A DNA stretch of 64,000 nucleotides from Haloflavibacter putidus (GCF_006546625.1 NZ_VIAR01000001.1:407477-471476), one strand, 5' to 3'. Numbered from the stretch's first letter, positions 28,816-37,250 are shown. The notes: generated from the letters alone by a model not told the origin. Numbers and translations are program-made.

Positions 28816-28841
28816 AAGCCATAACCAAAACACAACAAAAA

Positions 28842-30113
28842 ATGAATATCCTTATTTTAGGTTCTGGCGGCCGCGAACATACTTTTGCGCACCAACTGGC
28901 AAAAAGCAAGCAATGCAAAAACCTGTATGTCGCTCCCGGAAATGCAGGAACCGCGCAAATAGCAGAAAATATTAGTTTAGATCCTACCAATTTTGATGCT
29001 GTAAAACAATTGGTGTTAGAAAAGGATATAGAAATGTTGGTGGTTGGCCCGGAGCAGCCATTGGTAGATGGTATCACAGATTTTTTTAAGGAAGACGAGA
29101 AATTATCGCATATAAAAGTTATTGGGCCCGGCAAACGCGGGGCGCTTTTAGAAGGCAGTAAAGAACGCGCCAAAGAGTTTATGGCAATGCACAAAATTCC
29201 TACTGCGGCTTACGAAAGCTTTACGGAAAAAAGTCTGGAAGCGGGCAAAAAGTTTTTAGAGACATTAAAATCGCCATACGTGTTAAAAGCAGATGGCTTG
29301 GCGGGAGGAAAAGGCGTGCTGATTTTAAAAGATCTGGCCGAAGCCCAACAAGAATTGGAAAATATGCTTAGCGGAAAATTTGGAGCCGCAAGTAAAACCG
29401 TAGTAATAGAAGAATTTTTAGACGGCATAGAACTAAGCGTTTTTGTGCTAACCGATGGTGAAAATTATAAAATATTACCAACGGCCAAAGACTATAAACG
29501 CATTGGCGAAGGCGATACCGGTTTAAATACTGGCGGAATGGGCGCAATATCTCCGGTACCATTTGCCGATGCTGTTTTTATGGAAAAAGTAAAAAAACGC
29601 ATTGTGCAACCAACTGTAAAAGGCTTACAAAAGGAAGAAATAGATTATAAAGGTTTTATATTTATTGGTCTTATTATGGTAAACCAAGAACCCTACGTAA
29701 TAGAATACAATGTACGAATGGGCGATCCAGAAACCGAAGTAGTTTTGCCAAGAATTAAAACAGATTTGGTAGAAATTTTAGAAAAGACCGCTACGGGAAG
29801 TTTAAAGCAAATAAATTTAGAAATAATAAAAGAAGCGGCAGCTACTGTAATGACAGTATCAGCAGGATACCCCGAGGCTTATGATAAAAATAAAGAAATT
29901 ACCGGTTTAGACAAAATAGAAGATGCAATCGTTTTTCACGCCGGTACAAAACAAGAGAACGGGAAAATTCTAACAAATGGCGGACGCGTATTGGCAGTTA
30001 CCGCTTTTGGAAAAGATTACCAAGAAGCATTAAAAAAAGCCTATCAAAACGTAGAAAAAATACATTTTGATAAGCTATATTATAGAAAAGACTTAGGAAA
30101 AGACCTAGTCTAA
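28842..30113 (+). CDS. purD: Phosphoribosylamine--glycine ligase
   Basis: PurD (GAR synthetase) joins phosphoribosylamine and glycine with ATP in purine synthesis. The 423-residue ATP-grasp enzyme begins MNILILGSGGREHTFAHQLA, with VVGPEQPLVDG, LKADGLAGGKGV in the ATP-grasp domain, NTGGMGAISPVP and EYNVRMGDPETEVVLPR. Length and motifs are complete. It marks the return to housekeeping content after the polysaccharide locus. Confidence 0.98.
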   Translation: MNILILGSGGREHTFAHQLAKSKQCKNLYVAPGNAGTAQIAENISLDPTNFDAVKQLVLEKDIEMLVVGPEQPLVDGITDFFKEDEKLSHIKVIGPGKRGALLEGSKERAKEFMAMHKIPTAAYESFTEKSLEAGKKFLETLKSPYVLKADGLAGGKGVLILKDLAEAQQELENMLSGKFGAASKTVVIEEFLDGIELSVFVLTDGENYKILPTAKDYKRIGEGDTGLNTGGMGAISPVPFADAVFMEKVKKRIVQPTVKGLQKEEIDYKGFIFIGLIMVNQEPYVIEYNVRMGDPETEVVLPRIKTDLVEILEKTATGSLKQINLEIIKEAAATVMTVSAGYPEAYDKNKEITGLDKIEDAIVFHAGTKQENGKILTNGGRVLAVTAFGKDYQEALKKAYQNVEKIHFDKLYYRKDLGKDLV

Positions 30114-30123
30114 AATATTCTTG

Positions 30124-30345
30124 TTACGAACGCACTCTTTTTGCAGAACGATCGTTATGGTTATCTTGTTCTTTTTTAAGCTGCATCGTCCAATACACAA
30201 AAGCGGCAGCAGCAATAAGCATAAAAACAAAATTAAGAAGATTGGCAGCCCACCAGCTGTCTAACTCTAATGAGCGCAAAGCATCTAATGGTATAAATAA
30301 AAAATCTTCAAAAATAGAAGCGATAAATTCCCAGAAATCTCTCAT
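30124..30345 (-). CDS. Small single-pass membrane protein
   Basis: The 73-residue protein has an amphipathic N-terminus (MRDFWEFIASIFEDFLFIPL), a hydrophobic helix at about 33-53 and a charged, basic tail. From memory it matches small flavobacterial proteins filed as DUF6341 beside the DUF6427 family, as here; I cannot verify that. Function is unknown. It is divergently arranged with the next gene and has its own promoter box. Confidence 0.75.
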   Translation of the reverse strand: MRDFWEFIASIFEDFLFIPLDALRSLELDSWWAANLLNFVFMLIAAAAFVYWTMQLKKEQDNHNDRSAKRVRS

Positions 30346-30372
30346 GATAGCAAACTTTGTTATAAATTTCTA

Positions 30373-30380
30373 CAAAAGTA
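30373..30380 (-). promoter_or_regulatory. Candidate -7 box (TACTTTTG, minus strand)
   Basis: Reading the minus strand, TACTTTTG lies 27 bases ahead of the small membrane protein start, in the 47-base divergent gap. Confidence 0.45.
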
Positions 30381-30392
30381 CGAAATTAACCT

Positions 30393-31322
30393 ATGTTAAC
30401 AAGTTTTTTTAAAAAATCTAAACCCATCAATTTTTTATTGGTAGCGGTTTTTATGAGCTTTTTTTACGTATACACCAATTTTCTTGGTAACGTAAAGAAT
30501 TTTAGCTGGAGTTTTGCCGTACAAAAAATAGTGGTTTTACTCCTGTTTTTTATGCTAATGTTTTTGTTGAACTTTATTGTAAAACGGAATCAAGTAACGC
30601 AAAAAAACACCTTTACCATTGCGCTGTTTGCGGTATTTACCGCTATGTTTACGCCGCTTTTAGAAAATGGTAAATTGCTGCTGTCTGCTTTTTTGGTAAT
30701 GCTCGCTCTAAGACGCATTGTAAGCTTGCGCTCTGGTAAAGCCATAAAAAGCAAAATTTTTGATGCCGCTTTATGGATTTCCCTTGCAGCTATTATCACA
30801 CCTCCTACGTTTTTATTTCTTGGTTTAGTATATTTTGGCATAGCCCTTTTTTGTCCCACCAACGGACGCAATTGGTTTTTACCCCTGCTTTCGGTAATTA
30901 CTATTTTTATTTTAAAAACCAGTTGGGATTTATTTTTCTTCGATCAGTTTTATATTCCTTGGCAATCTTCTGCGTTAGAAAATCTTGGTTTCGAAGTATA
31001 TAACGACCTCAATATCTTATTACCCTTAAGTGTATTTTTAGCTTTTACAATTTGGGTTATTTTTCATTACTTTAAAAAATTGCAAGCTTTGGGTAGAAAG
31101 CAAAAACCTACCTATTATCTTATTTTAGCCAGCGTGTTAACTGGGATTTTTTGCATATTGCTAACACCAGAAAAAAACGGAGCAGAAATTTTGTGGCTTA
31201 TTTTGCCGGTAAGCATAATTGGAGCCAATTATTTTCAGAAAAAATCAGAAAAATGGTTTAAAGAGTCACTTTTACTATCTTTAACCATCCTGTGTTTTAT
31301 CTTTCTATTTATAAACTTTTGA
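30393..31322 (+). CDS. Polytopic membrane protein (DUF6427-like)
   Basis: The 309-residue protein has roughly nine hydrophobic segments with no soluble domain. I recall flavobacterial DUF6427 proteins with this opening (LTSFFKKSKPINFLL) near the small DUF6341 protein; the name is from memory. No catalytic motif is seen. Its stop codon overlaps the probable TTG start of the next gene. Confidence 0.75.
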   Translation: MLTSFFKKSKPINFLLVAVFMSFFYVYTNFLGNVKNFSWSFAVQKIVVLLLFFMLMFLLNFIVKRNQVTQKNTFTIALFAVFTAMFTPLLENGKLLLSAFLVMLALRRIVSLRSGKAIKSKIFDAALWISLAAIITPPTFLFLGLVYFGIALFCPTNGRNWFLPLLSVITIFILKTSWDLFFFDQFYIPWQSSALENLGFEVYNDLNILLPLSVFLAFTIWVIFHYFKKLQALGRKQKPTYYLILASVLTGIFCILLTPEKNGAEILWLILPVSIIGANYFQKKSEKWFKESLLLSLTILCFIFLFINF

Positions 31323-31963
31323 AGTACGATATCTTCCATATAGAAAAACAACTGCAACAACGTTTGTCCTACGCCTACAATTGGGGGCAAAAACAAAACG
31401 ACGAGTGGGACCAATACACCAATTTTATTTACAATATTCCCAATTGGCAAGCCGTTGTAGAAGCTATGCGCGCCACTTTAGAGGTACATCCGCTAAACAA
31501 GCGCGACTTTTTTAATTATGCCGCCAACCGCTGGTTTAACTTTTGGAGCGCGATGGCGATAGAGCAAATTTTTAGCGAATTAGAAAATGTAACCCCGTCA
31601 CACAACCACAAGAACCGTTTGGTAGATTTTAGCCTTAACGGAATTGACCTTGACCATAAAACAAGTGTTTACCCCAAAGGCTTTCGACAAACGCTTTTCT
31701 ATGCCCAAAAACACGAAGAAGAATTACTACAATGGCTGTATAAAAACCAAAGTCAGCAACAGCGTAAACATCTGGAAAATCGCTTATTCTTAATCGTTCA
31801 CGCCGCAGATGGCGAGCATTGGAAATTAAAAGCAGAAATCACCTGGCTAAAAACCAAGGTAGAAAATTACGTCAAACATTTTAGTCCGTCCCAACTCAAA
31901 CAATTACCCTTAGAAGAAGACCGGACAGCTTTGGCAGATATTATTTGGGCTGTAAAAGAATAA
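31319..31963 (+). CDS. Uncharacterised soluble protein
   Basis: I do not recognise this protein of about 214 residues. I place the start at the TTG at 31319, which overlaps the upstream TGA in a TTGA arrangement; a start at 31292 is also open but overlaps more. It is rich in aromatic residues and glutamine, with no signal peptide or membrane helix. The segment VDFSLNGIDLDHKTSVYPKG near the middle has a D...D-x-K-like spacing that could fit a nuclease-like fold, but this is a weak hint. It precedes an RNA-like repeat and a methyltransferase gene. Confidence 0.75.
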   Translation: MKYDIFHIEKQLQQRLSYAYNWGQKQNDEWDQYTNFIYNIPNWQAVVEAMRATLEVHPLNKRDFFNYAANRWFNFWSAMAIEQIFSELENVTPSHNHKNRLVDFSLNGIDLDHKTSVYPKGFRQTLFYAQKHEEELLQWLYKNQSQQQRKHLENRLFLIVHAADGEHWKLKAEITWLKTKVENYVKHFSPSQLKQLPLEEDRTALADIIWAVKE

Positions 31964-31975
31964 GAATACTTTTTT

Positions 31976-32080
31976 GGGCGTTCCTTGCTCAGAAAAAGAG
32001 CAGGTCGGGCTTTCCGCACTCGCTTCCCAATGCTACCGCCTTGGGAGAGCTCAAACAAATGCTCCAATACCTAACGCGGG
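31976..32080 (+). repeat. Structured dispersed repeat or RNA-like element
   Basis: An island of multiple hairpins in AT-rich spacer. Outer ends GCGTT (31978-31982) and AACGC (32073-32077) can pair. Inside are a TGCTC/GAGCA hairpin and a TCCCAA/TTGGGA hairpin around TGCTACCGCC, plus GGTCGGGCTTTCCGC. I recall similar GGGCGTT...CGGGCTTTC...CTAACGC sequences scattered through flavobacterial genomes, but cannot check. No coding frame fits. Confidence 0.5.
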
Positions 32081-32118
32081 GATATTTTTGAAGAGGCAGT
32101 TTTAAACTAACCGATTAT

Positions 32119-32147
32119 CCTGCAAGGTTTTTCCAACCTTGTATAGG
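32119..32147. repeat. Imperfect palindrome around AAGGTT/AACCTT
   Basis: CAAGGTT and AACCTTG pair across a 5-base loop. It is related in style to the hairpins at 32220-32250 and 50337-50367. Confidence 0.5.
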
Positions 32148-32219
32148 TATATTCAAGAGTCCTGTTATTTAAAGAATTGAGAAGCTATTTTTTGGTTTTT
32201 CTTTTCGGTCTGGTAAAGA

Positions 32220-32250
32220 AACCTACAGGGTTTTAGAAACCCTGCAGGTT
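32220..32250. repeat. Near-perfect palindrome, AACCTACAGGGTTT arm
   Basis: Arms of 14 bases, AACCTACAGGGTTT and AAACCCTGCAGGTT, pair across a TAG loop with one mismatch. No T-tract follows, so it is a palindromic repeat rather than a plain terminator. This 31964-32340 gap otherwise holds only the element at 31976 and the methyltransferase promoter box. Confidence 0.6.
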
Positions 32251-32305
32251 GGTGTTGGTTTAAGAATTAAAGTCTACCTAATTTTATTTACAACCTATTA
32301 GTTAC

Positions 32306-32313
32306 TATTTTTG
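32306..32313 (+). promoter_or_regulatory. Candidate -7 box for the methyltransferase (TATTTTTG)
   Basis: This TAnnTTTG match overlaps an in-frame TTG at 32311, arguing that translation starts later, at 32341. Confidence 0.5.
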
Positions 32314-32340
32314 GCGACTATAACTAAAAATCGCTTCTGT

Positions 32341-33339
32341 TTGAATTACATCGGTTCTAAAAATAAGCTCTCTGCCTGGATTATAGACAGCGTACAAAAA
32401 ACAATTCCGCAAAGCTTAGAAACAATGGTTTTTTGCGATTTATTCGCCGGCACCGGAATTGTTGGCAGGAAGTTTAAACCGCTCATAAAACAAGTTATAG
32501 CTAACGATGTTGAGTTTTACAGCTATATTTTATTACAAAATTATATTGGCAACCATCAAGCCTTAGACAACACAGCTAAGCGTATCGATTTTTTAAACCA
32601 ATTACCGCCAAAAAAAGCTTTTATTGCAAATGAATATGGCCAAAACGGCAAAAGTGACCGCATGTTTTTTTCCCAAGCAAATGCCGAAAAAATAGATGCT
32701 ATACGGTTGCAAATAGAAGCTTGGAAAAACGCAGAAGAAATTACGCAACAAGAATATTATTTCTTCTTATGCAGTCTACTAGAAAGTGCAGACAAAGTGG
32801 CCAATACTGCATCTGTGTACGGTGCTTTTTTAAAAAAGATTAAAACTTCGGCGGCAAAACCGCTTATTTTAAAAGCGGCCGAATTTGAAAAAACTACGGG
32901 TTCGCATCAGGTTTTTCAGGAAGATGCCAATAGTTTGATAAAAAAGATTTCGGGAGATATTTTATATTTAGATCCGCCTTATAACGCAAGGCAATACGGG
33001 GCAAATTACCATTTACTCAACACCATTGCGCGTTATAATAATTTTGAACCTAAAGGTAAAACCGGTTTACCAGATTATTATAAATCGCTTTATTGCAAAA
33101 AGGCGGAAGTTGGCAAGCAGTTAGAAGAATTATTAAAAAATGCCGACTTTAAGTATATCTTTTTAAGTTATAATAACGAAGGACTTTTATCTTCCGAAAA
33201 CATAAAACAAATTATGGAAAACTTTGGAAGTTATAGTTTAGAAACCACCACTTACCAACGTTTTAAGGCAGATAAAACAGAAAACAGGCAACATAAAGCA
33301 ACCAGAACAACAGAGTATTTACATATTTTGAAAAAGTAG
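32341..33339 (+). CDS. D12-class DNA adenine N6-methyltransferase (Dam-like), orphan
   Basis: The enzyme transfers a methyl group from SAM to adenine N6. The SAM motif DLFAGTGIVGRKF and the catalytic DPPYNARQYGANY are plain. Family members usually begin xNYIGSKxKL, and the TTG at 32341 gives exactly that start (332 residues). The earlier TTG at 32311 lies inside a -7 promoter box. No restriction endonuclease is recognisable beside it, so it may be an orphan regulatory or phage-derived methylase. The target sequence is unknown. Confidence 0.9.
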   Translation: MNYIGSKNKLSAWIIDSVQKTIPQSLETMVFCDLFAGTGIVGRKFKPLIKQVIANDVEFYSYILLQNYIGNHQALDNTAKRIDFLNQLPPKKAFIANEYGQNGKSDRMFFSQANAEKIDAIRLQIEAWKNAEEITQQEYYFFLCSLLESADKVANTASVYGAFLKKIKTSAAKPLILKAAEFEKTTGSHQVFQEDANSLIKKISGDILYLDPPYNARQYGANYHLLNTIARYNNFEPKGKTGLPDYYKSLYCKKAEVGKQLEELLKNADFKYIFLSYNNEGLLSSENIKQIMENFGSYSLETTTYQRFKADKTENRQHKATRTTEYLHILKK

Positions 33340-33397
33340 GTAGAAAATATCTTTCTCCTTTTAAAGATTACAAGAAGAATACTAAATTTTTCAATAG

Positions 33398-33715
33398 TTA
33401 ACTACTAAGGTTTTTAGACGAATTTGATTTCGTGTACTTGCTTATTTGCTTTAAAACACTTTCTTTTTTTTCTTTTTCTTCCGCAATATCATAATCATTT
33501 TGTAGCCCAAGCCAAAATGTAGCTGAATTCCCAAAATATTTACTTAATCTTAAGGCAGTATCTGCTGTAATTCGGCGTTTTCCTTTTATTATCTCCGAAA
33601 TTCTAGTTTGTGGAATTTTCAAATTTTTGGAAAGTCGGTATGCTGTAATTTCCAATGGATCAAGAAATTCATAAAATAAAATTTCGCCGGGATGTACGTT
33701 AGGTAATTTTTTCAT
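33398..33715 (-). CDS. higA: HigA-family antitoxin
   Basis: The 105-residue protein has the HigA opening LPNVHPGEILFYEFLDPL, a helix-turn-helix (AYRLSKNLKIPQTRISEIIKG) and the SATFWLGLQNDYDI segment. I chose the ATG at 33715, giving MKKLPNVHPGEI, the usual N-terminus. An in-frame start at 33751 would overlap higB. HigA binds HigB and represses the operon. As in classic hig loci the toxin gene comes first and is 13 bases upstream. Confidence 0.93.
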   Translation of the reverse strand: MKKLPNVHPGEILFYEFLDPLEITAYRLSKNLKIPQTRISEIIKGKRRITADTALRLSKYFGNSATFWLGLQNDYDIAEEKEKKESVLKQISKYTKSNSSKNLSS

Positions 33716-33728
33716 TTTTTTCGTTCTT

Positions 33729-34010
33729 TCAATGATAATCAATAATTTCAACTTCTCTTGCGTTCGCCTCGTCCCAAATAAAAATTATTCGCCATTGCTT
33801 GTTAATTCTAATACTGTAAAATCCTTTTAAATTTCCGGACAATTTTTCAAGTCTATTGGATGGAGGTATTTTTAAATCAGCAATATTTTGTGAATTATTA
33901 AGCATTCTCAATTTCCGCCGCCCAATTTTTTGTGCGCTAAGTGGCATTTTTTTTACTCGGAAACCATTCCATATCTGTTCACTTTCTTTCGAACCAAAAG
34001 ATAATATCAT
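33729..34010 (-). CDS. higB: HigB-family toxin (RelE/ParE fold)
   Basis: HigB is a ribosome-dependent mRNA endonuclease. The start at 34010 gives MILSFGSKESEQIWNG, typical of the family. A start at 34034 would lie inside the promoter box. The body has RRKLRMLNNSQNIADLKIPP, RLEKLSGNLKGFYSIRIN and QWRIIFIWDEANA, with the arginine and lysine positions of active toxins present. It is about 93 residues and precedes higA on the minus strand. Confidence 0.93.
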   Translation of the reverse strand: MILSFGSKESEQIWNGFRVKKMPLSAQKIGRRKLRMLNNSQNIADLKIPPSNRLEKLSGNLKGFYSIRINKQWRIIFIWDEANAREVEIIDYH

Positions 34011-34031
34011 AACTTCTCGCGTTACTAACGT

Positions 34032-34054
34032 CAAAGATAAGTAAAATTATCTTT
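34032..34054 (-). promoter_or_regulatory. higBA promoter box with overlapping inverted repeat
   Basis: On the minus strand TATCTTTG (34032-34039) matches the -7 consensus 22 bases before higB. A perfect 8-base inverted repeat, AAAGATAA (34033-34040) and TTATCTTT (34047-34054) with a 6-base spacer, covers it. This is where a HigA operator would be expected. Confidence 0.6.
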
Positions 34055-34143
34055 TATTTTTCCGGTAATATTCGTTTATTGATTCTTTCCTTAAATTATC
34101 GCATAGAAAAAGCAATTTTCGTTTTAAATGAAAAATATATGCT

Positions 34144-34151
34144 TATTTTTG
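34144..34151 (+). promoter_or_regulatory. Candidate -7 box (TATTTTTG)
   Basis: A TAnnTTTG match lies 70 bases before the DUF4254 gene in an AT-rich gap. Confidence 0.4.
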
Positions 34152-34221
34152 ATAAAATCCGAAAAAAGAAAACATTCAGTAACCCAATAGTGCCTAAAAA
34201 GGTGCTTTTAGAAAATAGTTT

Positions 34222-34848
34222 ATGAAAGCAGAAAAGACAAAATTTTCAGATAAAGCCAATCGCGTTTTTAAAGAAGTTATAGAAAAATACCACGAAATAA
34301 ATACCGTAAATCAGCCCTTCGAAAATCCGTATAACGATAAAAACGAACTTATAGAGCATTTACTTTATCGTAAATGCTGGATAGACACCGTACAATGGCA
34401 TTACGAAGATATTATTCGCGATCCTGAAATAGATCCGGTAACAGCGCTAGAAATAAAACGTAAAATAGACGCATCTAACCAAGACCGCACAGATACGGTA
34501 GAATATATAGACAGTTATTTTCTGGACCTTTTTAAAAATGTAGAACCCAAAGAAGACGCGACAATAAATACCGAAAGTCCGGCTTGGGGCGTGGACAGAC
34601 TTTCTATTTTGGCTTTAAAAATTTACCATATGAACGAGGAAGCCAATAGAGAAGATGCCAGCCAAGAACACCAAATGAAATGCCAAGCAAAGTTGGATGT
34701 TTTGTTAGAGCAACGCGTAGATTTATCTATGGCTATCAACCAATTGTTAGAAGATATTGCTGCCGGCAGAAAGTATATGAAGGTTTACCGCCAGATGAAA
34801 ATGTATAACGACGACGAATTAAACCCTATTTTACGACAGAAAAAATAA
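34222..34848 (+). CDS. DUF4254 family protein
   Basis: The 208-residue protein is highly charged and mostly helical. It contains LIEHLLYRKCWIDTVQWHYE near residue 45, DRTDTVEYID, and ALKIYHMNEEANREDAS near residue 135, as in DUF4254. The family is widespread in Bacteroidota, cytoplasmic by sequence and without a known function. It is often followed by a glycosyltransferase family 9 gene, as here with a 10-base gap, so a part in lipopolysaccharide core synthesis is conceivable. Confidence 0.88.
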   Translation: MKAEKTKFSDKANRVFKEVIEKYHEINTVNQPFENPYNDKNELIEHLLYRKCWIDTVQWHYEDIIRDPEIDPVTALEIKRKIDASNQDRTDTVEYIDSYFLDLFKNVEPKEDATINTESPAWGVDRLSILALKIYHMNEEANREDASQEHQMKCQAKLDVLLEQRVDLSMAINQLLEDIAAGRKYMKVYRQMKMYNDDELNPILRQKK

Positions 34849-34858
34849 CCGGGTTTTT

Positions 34859-35899
34859 ATGAAGCAACAACCCAAGCATATTTTGGTACTTCGTTTATCT
34901 GCAATGGGCGATGTGGCAATGTGCGTGCCTGTTTTGCAGGCTTTTCGGCAACAATATCCGGCAATAAAAATTACTGTATTAACCAAAGCTTTTTTTAAAC
35001 CTATTGTAGAGCAAATTCCCGGGGTTTCGGTTAAGCTTGCCAAAGTAAAAACAGAACACAAAGGCTTGGGCGGCTTGGTAAATCTGGCAACTACTTTACG
35101 GAAAGAAGTAGCTTTTGACGCCGTGGCAGATTTGCATAACGTGTTGCGTACCAAAGTTTTGGGAGCCGTTTGGCAACTTTACGGAATAAATTTGGAAAAG
35201 ATAAATAAGGGTCGTGCAGAGAAAAAAGCGTTGACCGCTTCTAAAAATAAAAACTTTAAAGCTTTAAAAACCACCCACCAACGCTACGCCGAAGTTTTTG
35301 AAAAATTGGGTTTCCCCGTAGACCTTAGCACAAAAATTGAAAAGCAACGTTTACAAGTGCCAGCTGCTGTAAAAAAACATTTAGACGCTGAAAAAAAATG
35401 GATTGGTTTTGCGCCTTTTGCAGCGCACAAAGCTAAAATGTATCCTTTAGATTTATCTGAAAAAATAATAGCTTTATTAGTTAAAAACCCAAACTACGAA
35501 ATTATTTTATTTGGTGGCGGAAAAAAAGAAACCCCAGAATTGGAAAGATTGGCAAAAACGCATAGTAATGTACATTTTTTTGGAAAAAATTGCAGTTTTG
35601 AAGAAGAGTTGCAACTGGTTTCTAATTTAGAATTAATGCTTTCTATGGATAGTGGCAACGGCCATTTGGCAGCAATGTTTCAAGTGCCGGTAATTACTTT
35701 ATGGGGCGCCACGCATCCGTATGCAGGTTTTGCGCCTTTTGGACAACCGACAGAAAACCAGTTTTTACCGGATAGGGAGAAATATCCTTTATTGCCAACT
35801 TCCATTTATGGTAATAAAGAAGTGGCCGGTTATGAAAATGTAATGCGCGATATTGAGCCGGAAAAAGTAATAGAACGAATTAAAGAAATTATAGAATAA
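34859..35899 (+). CDS. Glycosyltransferase family 9 (heptosyltransferase-like)
   Basis: The 346-residue GT-B protein begins HILVLRLSAMGDVAMCVPVL, the typical GT9 start. It has FAPFAAHKAKMYPL near 185, a segment that binds donor phosphate in heptosyltransferases, and MLSMDSGNGHLAAM near 262. Family members add heptose or other sugars to the lipid A core on the cytoplasmic face. Donor identity is not shown. It is followed by a 58-codon small membrane gene. Confidence 0.92.
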   Translation: MKQQPKHILVLRLSAMGDVAMCVPVLQAFRQQYPAIKITVLTKAFFKPIVEQIPGVSVKLAKVKTEHKGLGGLVNLATTLRKEVAFDAVADLHNVLRTKVLGAVWQLYGINLEKINKGRAEKKALTASKNKNFKALKTTHQRYAEVFEKLGFPVDLSTKIEKQRLQVPAAVKKHLDAEKKWIGFAPFAAHKAKMYPLDLSEKIIALLVKNPNYEIILFGGGKKETPELERLAKTHSNVHFFGKNCSFEEELQLVSNLELMLSMDSGNGHLAAMFQVPVITLWGATHPYAGFAPFGQPTENQFLPDREKYPLLPTSIYGNKEVAGYENVMRDIEPEKVIERIKEIIE

Positions 35900-35909
35900 A
35901 ACAGCCTTT

Positions 35910-36086
35910 ATGGAATTTTCAAACCCAATTTTAACCTACGCCATTCTGGGCATTTGCATTGTATACATTGGTTTTAACATAAGCCGTTACCAGCACTTAG
36001 ACAACAACCAAAAAAGACGATTATATATAATAGGTGTGGTTTTTGTTTTGTATGTAATTGTAAAGTTTTGGCGTGTTTTGGTGTAA
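35910..36086 (+). CDS. Small two-helix membrane protein
   Basis: A 58-codon frame from ATG 35910 encodes MEFSNPILTYAILGICIVYI at the start, a polar loop (SRYQHLDNNQKRR) and a second hydrophobic helix (LYIIGVVFVLYVIVKFW). It starts 10 bases after the GT9 stop and has coherent two-helix topology with a basic loop, which argues it is real. I do not recognise the family and no function can be inferred. Confidence 0.6.
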   Translation: MEFSNPILTYAILGICIVYIGFNISRYQHLDNNQKRRLYIIGVVFVLYVIVKFWRVLV

Positions 36087-36127
36087 AGATTTTAAATGTT
36101 TTTTATTGCAAAGCAATTCCTTTTTAT

Positions 36128-37183
36128 CTACACATCATCATAATCTATCGTCAATTTAGAAGAAGTTGGATGTGCTTGGCAGGTTAAGGTTAAACCTTCT
36201 TCTATTTCCTCATCGGTTAGAATTTGATTTTTGGCCATTTCTGCGCTGCCTTCTTTTATGCGCGCAATGCAACTGGAGCAAATACCGCCTTGGCACGAAT
36301 AAGGCGCGTCTATATCTTGGTCTAAAACGGCATCTAAAACACTGGATTTTTGATCCATTTCAAATTCAAATTCTTCGTCATCTACCAAAACTTTAATTTT
36401 GGTCTTTCCCTCAAGACTAGCTTCTACTTCGCCTTCTTCGGTAGAGGTAAACAACTCAAAATGGATGGCTTCTTTAGGGATGTCTTTTTCTTGTAAAACT
36501 TCAGAAACCAAATCTATCATTGCCTCGGGACCGCAAAGGTAAAATGCTTCAAAGCGGTGACCTTTAAATTTATTTTTAAGCACATAGTTTATCGTGCTGC
36601 GTTCAATTCTTCCAAAAAAAGAATCTTTATCTTTTGCTTGGCTGTAAACAAACTCTACAAAAAACCTGTCGGGATATTTTGCTTGCAGCGCTAATAATTC
36701 TTTAAAGTAAATGGTTTCCTCGGGAGATTTATTTCCGTAAACCAAAACAAATTTGCTGTGTTCTTCTTGCGAAAGTGCGGTTTTTATGATAGACATTACG
36801 GGCGTAATTCCGCTACCGGCAGCAAAAGCCGCATAATTGGCTTGTGATTCTGGTGCGTGCGTAGCTTCAAACGTAAATTTGCCTTCCGGCGGAAAAACTT
36901 CCAGCACGTCTCCTACTTGCAATTGGTTATTTACAAACGAAGAAAACTTTCCGCCAATAACTTCTTTAACGCTTACTTTTAATTCGCTGCTATCTGGAGT
37001 AGAGCAAATAGAATATGACCGTCTTATTTCTTTGCCATCAAACTTATGTTTAAAAGTAAGATATTGGCCGGCGGTAAATTGAAAAATAGACTTTAAATCT
37101 TGTGGCACTTCAAAAACGAGGCTTACAGCTTTTGGGGTTTCGCGGATAATCTCTTTAACCCGTAACGAATGAAAGTTTTTCAC
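36128..37183 (-). CDS. Ferredoxin reductase-like oxidoreductase with C-terminal 2Fe-2S domain (PaaE-like)
   Basis: The 351-residue protein has an FAD domain (RRSYSICSTP near residue 54), an NAD(P) domain (FAAGSGITPVMSIIKTAL near 119) and a plant-type 2Fe-2S ferredoxin domain at about 265-351 with CQGGICSSC and a later LTCQAHP. This is the PaaE/Hmp-reductase layout: electrons pass from NAD(P)H through FAD to the cluster and a partner oxygenase or desaturase. No paa genes are present, so the partner is unknown. It is monocistronic and divergent from the PadR gene. Confidence 0.93.
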   Translation of the reverse strand: MKNFHSLRVKEIIRETPKAVSLVFEVPQDLKSIFQFTAGQYLTFKHKFDGKEIRRSYSICSTPDSSELKVSVKEVIGGKFSSFVNNQLQVGDVLEVFPPEGKFTFEATHAPESQANYAAFAAGSGITPVMSIIKTALSQEEHSKFVLVYGNKSPEETIYFKELLALQAKYPDRFFVEFVYSQAKDKDSFFGRIERSTINYVLKNKFKGHRFEAFYLCGPEAMIDLVSEVLQEKDIPKEAIHFELFTSTEEGEVEASLEGKTKIKVLVDDEEFEFEMDQKSSVLDAVLDQDIDAPYSCQGGICSSCIARIKEGSAEMAKNQILTDEEIEEGLTLTCQAHPTSSKLTIDYDDV

Positions 37184-37200
37184 GTTGTCTTCTTTTTCTA

Positions 37201-37208
37201 CAAAAATA
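37201..37208 (-). promoter_or_regulatory. Candidate -7 box (TATTTTTG, minus strand)
   Basis: Minus-strand TATTTTTG lies 17 bases ahead of the ferredoxin reductase start. Confidence 0.4.
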
Positions 37209-37250
37209 CAAAGATGATTTAGCTTAACGTAAAATCTTACTTGAAAAATT

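Noticed and set aside
33716..33751. Longer HigA start at 33751
   Set aside because: It would overlap higB, and the ATG at 33715 matches the family N-terminus.
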